Shown here one piece after another: positions 58,001-64,000 of a DNA stretch of 64,000 nucleotides. The position numbers and the translations under genes are program-made. The notes under the pieces were generated by a model. It saw nothing but the letters and a program-made list of their open reading frames with translations, was not told the origin of the DNA and searched no databases. Source of the stretch: Euptelea pleiosperma (Eukaryota > Streptophyta > Magnoliopsida > Ranunculales > Eupteleaceae); contig CM068547.1 in the NCBI GenBank assembly GCA_035048495.1, forward strand, positions 25,985,913-26,049,912. The letters are read 5' to 3'. The first letter of the stretch is position 1. The number at the start of each line of letters is the position of its first letter.

Positions 58001-61000
58001 TATGTCCAATAAACTGCATTTCTAACCCCGAGTGCGGATCGACATCTGACACGAATCCCTATACAAATCTGTCAATTTTGCAGGATAATCGGATCAAATT
58101 AAAAATGTGTTGAAACTGGGGTTTCCAATTCGACGACACGGAAAAACCCTACTTTCAACAAGAATATGGTTGGTGTTCTCCCCATTAATATTGCACATAA
58201 CACAATAATCCACTACTATCCATTTTTTATGATTAAGTTATCAACAGTTAGTATCTTGTTCAAAGAGGCGACCCAGGCAAAGAAATAGACTTTCAAGGGA
58301 GCTATGGATTTCCACAATTTTGGACAAGGAAAGGAGGGATATGTGGGTACTGATTTTGCTGCTAGAACCTCGTTGAAAGAACTGGCTAAAAAATGCTAGA
58401 TTTAGAATGGATCTAGGCTAGATGATTCTCATCGGAGTTAGAGACAAGGTAATGTTTCAAACAATCATGTAGCAGGTCTATTTGTTCTTTCTCCCACACA
58501 AAATGAGTCCTTGTAAGATCAAGGTCCCAACAAGCTTCCAAAGAAGAACTATTCAAATAGCAATCGACCGTCTGCCCTTTGCAATTCGAAAGAGAGTAAA
58601 TCCTAGGAAAAGTCTCCTTAAGACAAAGGTCCCCTATCCACCTATCCTTCCAGAACCTAATCCTAGAGTCATCCTCCAAGACTAGTCTAGTACCTTCCAT
58701 CACCCGATCCTTGACTTTTAGGATACCCCCACCAAAAAGAAAAAAAAAAACACATACAAAAGTGTTCCTAGATGATTTAGACGACCAATCCCCACCTCTT
58801 CTCCATAAATACGTACTATCACCCTACGCCACAAATTACTATGCTCTTTCCCAAAATGCCAAATCCATTTTCCTAACAAAGCCAAGTTCATAATCCCAAT
58901 CTTCGTAAACCCAAGGCCACCCATCTTTTTTGGTAAACATACCGTAGCCCATCTAACTAAGTGGTATCGGAAGGAGTCAATCGAATCATGCCAAAAGAAA
59001 TTCCTTGTGAACTTTTCTAACCTTTTTTCCAACGATACTGGAATCGAAAACAATGATAAGAACTACAGTGCAAACTGAAAAGCATGCTCTTTATGAGAGT
59101 AATCTTACCCCTTTTGAGAGGTATCTCCCCTTCCAATTGGCTAATCTACGACGAACCCTTTCCACCACCAAATCCCAAACCAATTTCGCCCTATACGGTA
59201 CTCCCAAAGGAAGGCCAAGATAGGTCGAGGGCAAAGATTCGATTGAGCACCCCAAAATCCTAGCCAACTCCTCTCCTTCCACTTCCCAACACTCATGATT
59301 TTGCTTTTCTTAAAATTAACCTCGAGACCCGAGCAAATCTCAGAACAACATAGCAAATTGTTCAAGAAGCCCATTTGGTCCAACCTTCCTGGCAAGAATA
59401 CAAGGGTGTCTTCAGCAAATTGAAGATGGGAGATGGACAACCCTAGGACCCACTCTAAAACTCTATAATTTTCCAAGCTCTATTCCTTTTGAGATCATCT
59501 CGCTTAATGCTTCGACCACTATGATAAAAAGAAAGGGGGATAGAGGGTCTCCTTCTCTCAAACCTATGGAGCTCTCAAAGTACCCCAAAGGTGACCCATT
59601 AACAAGCACCAAGAACCCAGGCGACTAAATACACTTCCTCATCCATATTCGCCACTTACACCCAAAACCCATTTTACCTAGGAGGTAATCTAAAAACTCC
59701 CAGTTGGTGTGATCATAGGCCTTTTCAATGTCAATCTTACACACCATGCCTAGTTTCCCTAACTGTCGCCTAAAGTTAATGCATTCATTTGCTTTCAACA
59801 CCCCATCTAAAATCTGCCTTCCTTTCACAAAGGTTCCTTTTTTCCTGAAATGATCCCGCCCATCACCTCCTTCAGCCTAGTTGCTAAAACTTTGGCCACA
59901 ATCTTATAGACACTCCCTAGTAGGCCGATGGGTCTGAAATCTAAGATATCCTTTGTCCCTTGTATCTTAGGGATTAATGCGATAAAAGTTTGATTGCTTC
60001 CAAAATCGAGGAAATTACTAAAGAAAATTTTTGCAAAGACTTTCATTAAGTCTAACTTGATAATATCCCAACAAACTTGGAAGAAGGCAATTGTGAATCC
60101 ATCGGGACTCGGGGCTTTATCTCCTGACATCTGAAAGACCACCCTCCTTACTTCCTCCTCACTGAAAGCTTTTTCAAGACCCACTCTTGACTCCTCACTA
60201 ATAGAATCGAAGGCTAGGCCATCAAGTTTTGGTCTATCCCAAAAACTTTCTTTGTATAGTTCCTTATTGAAGGACCCCATCTCTTTTCTGATCTCCTCTT
60301 CATCCATAAAGATTTCATCTTTAATTCTAATAAAGGAGATATAATTTGTTTGCCTTCTCGAATTAGCCACTTGATGGAAAAACTTTGTATTATTATCCCC
60401 CACGTTCAACCACTTCACCCTAGAATTTTATCTCCAACTGATCTCGTCCATCAATGCCCATCTTTGAAACTCGCGCTTAAGTTCTTCCCTAACTCCAAAA
60501 TCCTCCTCTCCTAACGGTCTCATTTCCTCCCTAATGTCCAAACTCTTGATTTGTTATAGGATCCTTCTCATTTTAATATCCACCTTACCCAAGACATCTT
60601 TGTTCCATTCCTTCACTTTTACTTTGAGCGCTTTTAGTTTTCTCCTCAAAACAAAGCCCATGTTGCCTTCGATACGAAAAGACTCCCACCATTCTCTCAC
60701 TTTGTCCACAACGTCATCCAATTTTAACCATATGTTTTCAAAACGAAAAGGGATTGCTTTTGCCTTCAAATCCCCACATTCCAAACAAATAGGGATATGG
60801 TCCGATGTAATCATAGGCAAACCATTATGGACCAGTCTGGGAAACATCACAACCCATTCTCCATCTACTAAAAATCTATCCAACCTACTAAAGTTGGGGC
60901 TTGACCATTGGTCCCATGTGAAGGAAGGTCCCACTAACGGTAAATTGATTAACGGATTTTCCTATCTAGAAAGGATACAAAACTCTTCATGCCACGACGT

Positions 61001-61150
61001 GATGGTACTTCTCCACTCTTCTCAGATGGCAAAAGAATCTCATTGAAATCCCCTCCCAAACACCTCGGTGCACTCCAAATTCCTCGAATGTCATCCAACG
61101 ATGAAGCGATATCTTTACCCATACTTTGGCTTTCATTTTCCATTTGCATA
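55083..61150 (-). mobile_element. L1-type LINE, ORF2 pseudogene, split by a solo LTR
   Basis: Minus-strand order of ORF2 pieces: endonuclease with LGGDFNEILLPSEKSGEVPS (61149-60949) and FTWDQWSSPNFSRLDRFLV plus TSDHIPICLE (60934-60554); RT with KWLNVGDNNTKFFHQVANSR, GDKAPSPDGFTIAFFQVCWD and FIALIPKIQGTKDILDFRPI (60418-59825), KIDIEKAYDHTNWEFLDYL (59828-59625), LQFAEDTLVFLPG (59476-59141), then WWKGFVVD/KGVRLLS; then LPKKMGGLGFTKIGIMNLAL (59053-58718) and the zf-RVT region (58703-58163). After the inserted solo LTR it resumes in frame: TNHIL-V-HCEFVRQVW, WGLWLESNKRTF and FFRDMIFRFDHI (55497-55164). The N-terminal endonuclease start and ORF1 are missing (5' truncation near 61150). Frameshifts and stops are many. 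No poly(A) tail is preserved. Confidence 0.9.
55503..58157 (+). mobile_element. Solo LTR, 2.7 kb (copy 2) inside the LINE
   Basis: Starts TGATATTCGCTTAAAAGTGC and ends CCCTACTTTCA, flanked by ACAAG (55498-55502, 58158-58162). It interrupts LINE ORF2: deleting it and one ACAAG restores the frame Thr-Asn-His-Ile-Leu-Val-His-Cys. Homologous to 51187-54006 along its length, but it lacks that copy's 220-bp duplication and has its own (AT)n at 56486-56521 and a CTT run near 56695. ORFs at 56762-57583 are Pro/Ser-rich translations of CT-rich DNA, not genes. Confidence 0.9.
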
Positions 61151-61364
61151 TCTAAAACATAAAAAAAACCACTTTCTCATAAGAGTTAAAAATTTATATT
61201 GTCAATGTTTATGAACTTCAATAAGTTATCAACACAAGCAAGAACTCAAAAAAGTAAAAACTACAAGAATTAATGACAATAATATAAACAAATTTTAGCC
61301 TACTTAATGGTCGGTGTGGGGCAACCACAACACTAAAGGTATACCAATAGAGCAACACTACAGG

Positions 61365-63327
61365 CAGGGCTGTCTCGACCATAAGACCACTAAGGCGGTC
61401 GCCTTTGAAATTCAGCCAATTCTTTTTATTTAGAATACCTAGAAGGGGGGGGGGTTGATTAGCTATTAAAATTTACTTTAAAATAAACAGTTTTACTGGT
61501 CTGGTAGGGTTATGAACTCGCATGCCACAATGAAACAGTTGATTGAAAATGAAAGATTATCTCAATCGACTCGAATCAAATATATCTCGTGATATATTCT
61601 CTTCTTCGTCGTTTGGGTTAATCAAAATAATTAGCGGAACAAACAATCCACAAGACAAAAAGTTTTTACGTGGAAACCTTAGCCAAGGAAAAACCACGAG
61701 ACTACGTCCAGACGAAAAATATCACTAACTGGAAAGTTACGAGTTACAAAAGTTACCTACGCAGCACCGTTGCAAATGCAGCTTCCAACCTTAGCCAAGG
61801 CCTACTACCGGTGCGTCGACGTCCTCTGGCTCTACTCTACGAGTCCACGCGCGCCCTCCTAATCACGAAGCCTTTGCTGCTTGTTCAGTTTGGTACACCC
61901 CAAACCTACCTTCGATCAGTACACCCCTATCTCAACACTCCAATCTCTACTGATGTTGAAGGATTCAGTACACCTTGAACCCTAAATTGCTCAAATGGTA
62001 TTAAGTCAGACTGGTATTCTCTGACTAACTAAGATACGGTTCTAAATGAAAAATCTAGGCAGAGTGAGGATCAAGCTCTAAGTTTTGATTTTAAGTAAGA
62101 GAAAAACCTCACAAGGTTAATAATGAAAGCTAGGGCTTTTTTTCTTTGAACAAGGACTATTCTCAATTTAGAAAGCTAAATATTTTCCCTCCTGTTGTGT
62201 AAGTTGTTTAGCTCAAGAGTGCTCTATTTATAAGAATATGAACCCCTAGGTCGGGCAAGTAGTGAGATAGAGGGAACACAAAAATCGGATCTGAAATTTG
62301 ACAATTTCTACGAAGTCCAATCGATTGTATACTTGGTCCAATCGATTGATTGTACTGTACGTATGAGTTTTTATTCGTAATACAATCGATTGTATTCGGG
62401 GTCCAATCGATTGGATACTTTAGAAGTTCTGTCTCAGATGGTCTAATCGATTGGTTCTCATAGTCCAATTGATTGAACTGGTCCAATCGATTGTAGAGTA
62501 AACTGCAATTGATTATACTATGGGAAGTTTCTGTCCCGTAGAGTCCAATCAATTGGTTCTCATAGTCTTGTCCAATCGATTGTAGAGTAAACTCCAATCG
62601 ATTGGACTTCCCTCAGTCAATAAAATTACTTCTTTTCTGCATGAATTTGACTTGGGTTTGTCATTTTACTTAGTTTAACCATTAATCAGATTTTAATATC
62701 ATATTCATATAGTCACTAAGTTACTTACCTTCCTATGCGAGTTGACACAATCTTCAATAGGTGAATAACAGTTACTTATATGACTAAAGTCGTCAACTAT
62801 CTGATTCTTGCAATCTTCGTCTTTTAGTCTTCACGTAGTCGGCGAAGAATGCGTACCACGACAACTTTGAAGCTACACTGGTGCTCGCAAGAATGGTTAC
62901 AAAAATATTTATCACACGAAATCTTTGCCAAAACTAGAATAAGAAATTATTCTTTACAACCTTAGGTCCCACGTGAGAAAAGGCCCCAAACCCACTAACC
63001 ATATGTATGTTTAGCCCTTTGTTGTATATACGAACCAAAAATAAACTTGATTGGTTTTCTCTAGTTATAGATTTTAGTACTTTTTAAGATTGTTCTAAAA
63101 CACTGGATTCAAGCATGTCTTTTAGGTAGTAAATCCAATGGCTAGAAATTATCAATCAAGCTGATTTTTAGTTTGTTTATCCACCAATAGGTAGGCTGAA
63201 CATCTACAGTCATTAGGCCCAAAAAATGATCCATATAGCAAGTTGCGAGAGTCCTCTGCATGGACTGCAACAGGACTACTATATAGAGTTTTCGCCTTAG
63301 GCCTAAACTTGCATTGAGACGGCCCTG
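61365..63327. mobile_element. hAT-like DNA transposon remnant with 8-bp TSD
   Basis: Ends CAGGGCTGTCTCG (left) and, inverted at the right, CAGGGCCGTCTCA (63315-63327). Both continue into AAGGCG-type words (left CTAAGGCGGTCGCCTT, right inverted CCTAAGGCGAAAAC). Flanking octamers are ACTACAGG (61357-61364) and ACCACAGG (63328-63335), 7 of 8 identical: the 8-bp duplication and CAGGG ends of hAT elements. The interior has no transposase; most of it is an LTR-like sequence (61405-62640 and likely on to ~62940), so a small hAT hosts a later insertion. Confidence 0.75.
61405..62640. repeat. CAATCGATTG-rich LTR (copy B) inside the hAT element
   Basis: Matches 42710-43810 over most of its length. 62310-62610 holds about ten copies or near-copies of CAATCGATTG spaced 20-45 bp. 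It contains an unbroken G10 run (61446-61455). Beyond 62640, CTTCACGTAGTCGGCGAAG and GCGTACCACGACAACTTTG look like the rest of a copia LTR, up to ~62940. Confidence 0.65.
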
Positions 63328-63535
63328 ACCACAGGTATACAAAGTAGTGTGAATTGTCGCACTGGTGCGTTAAAATGTCACAGTATGAATCCATCTCACA
63401 TGAATGTTCTTCCCTTGTCATGTGTGCAAAATACATCTCAACCAAACGAAAGGAAAACAAGAAGAAATTCATTTAATGGTTTTCATTTTTCACTGAAAAG
63501 ATGTTTTTAAAGTAAAATACCTTCCAGTGTAAGCA

Positions 63536-63780
63536 TGGCAATTTGGCCTGAGGACCGTAGCTTGGCCCGGCCCGAAGTTGAGCCTGATTCGGGGTAGCCC
63601 GTGAATATGTTGGGCCGGGCCTGGGTTTGATAATCTAGCCTGCAGCTCGGTCTGTGGCCCGGCCTGAGCCTGACCCAAAAATTATTAAATAAGCCCAACT
63701 GAGCCCTGCCCGAGTCCAAGTCCAATTTAAAAAAAAATCAGAATTAATGCATTCTAACGGGCCGAGCAGCCCAGCCCGCC
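63536..63780. repeat. GGGCCGGGCC-rich segment
   Basis: Irregular repetition of GGCCCGGCCCGAA, GGGCCGGGCCTGGG, GGCCCGGCCTGAG and CAGCCCAGCCCGCC words, far more GC-rich than its surroundings. The ORFs crossing it are artefacts. Such segments are dispersed in plant genomes; its origin is unknown. Confidence 0.6.
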
Positions 63781-64000
63781 GCCCACCCCGTGTCAACCCA
63801 TGAAAATAACTTCAATCCGAAGATTAGAAATCACTGATTAGGGTGATTTTTGGTTTGCAAACATCCATACGGTTAGAGTCTAATGGTGTGACACGTGGCC
63901 CGTTTAAAGCGTAATCGTTTAGGGGACAACCATTTTTGACAACTATTTGGTGCACCCACATAGAAGATGAATCAACAGCTGATTTTTGGTGAGGATGATC
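63780..64000. repeat. Two MITE ends (31931-type and 36999-type)
   Basis: 63790-63880 contains CAACCCATGAAAATAACTTC, AAATCACTGATTAGGGTG and ACACGTGGCCCG, as in the 31931 MITE. 63915-64000 contains GGGGACAACCATTTTTGACA and CACATAGAAGATGAATCAAC, matching the arm of the 36999 element. The window ends inside it. Confidence 0.65.

Overview
The window is nuclear DNA of a flowering plant. It holds two clearly readable intron-containing host genes: a calcineurin B-like calcium sensor (CBL1/CBL9 type) and an RRM/RGG RNA-binding protein of the plant hnRNP Q/LIF2-like class. Around and inside them lie many layers of plant transposable elements: Ty1-copia, Ty3-gypsy of the Tat/Ogre type, L1-type LINEs, hAT and Mutator-like DNA elements, and foldback MITEs. 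Large TE-filled introns and low gene density suggest a medium or large genome. The species cannot be told from this sequence.

Layout. 1-2355: a degenerate tandem array of ~42-48 bp units, split by a truncated LTR retroelement. 3386-19268 (+): the CBL gene, with six coding exons covering residues ~55 to the stop. The first ~54 codons lie outside the window. Its 8.2-kb intron holds a LINE relic, a truncated copia element and a pol-less LTR element. Its 6.5-kb intron holds a structurally complete copia element (TSD AGATT) that itself carries a LINE. 19269-25168: mostly non-coding, with one 5'-truncated LINE bounded by an 11-bp TSD. 25171-31672 (-): the RNA-binding protein gene, 11 coding exons that join to 783 codons plus a stop, with a telo-box and TATA upstream.

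31.9-40.8 kb: a DNA-transposon zone. A 530-bp MITE sits just upstream of the RNA-binding gene's TATA. Beyond it is a 7.9-kb interval bounded by ~160-bp inverted repeats (32689-40568). It holds a broken FAR1-domain relic, a Trm5-like exon fragment, an unrecognised two-exon C-terminus and a small two-exon gene for a caulimovirus-viroplasmin/RNase H1 N-terminal-type domain. I read it as a Pack-MULE-like candidate.

42.7-64 kb: nested retroelements. These are an LTR fragment dense in the palindrome CAATCGATTG; a Tat/Ogre-like element with a 2-kb LTR, PBS, an extra DUF7745-like ORF1 and gag but no pol; a hairpin-forming minisatellite; and two very long solo LTRs (2.8 and 2.7 kb) that share the TSD ACAAG, one inside the minisatellite and one inside a LINE. 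Last come an L1-type LINE with endonuclease and RT domains and a hAT element with an 8-bp TSD that contains another CAATCGATTG-rich LTR.

Exon joins were checked by codon counting. No database search could be run, so family names rest on recognised motifs.
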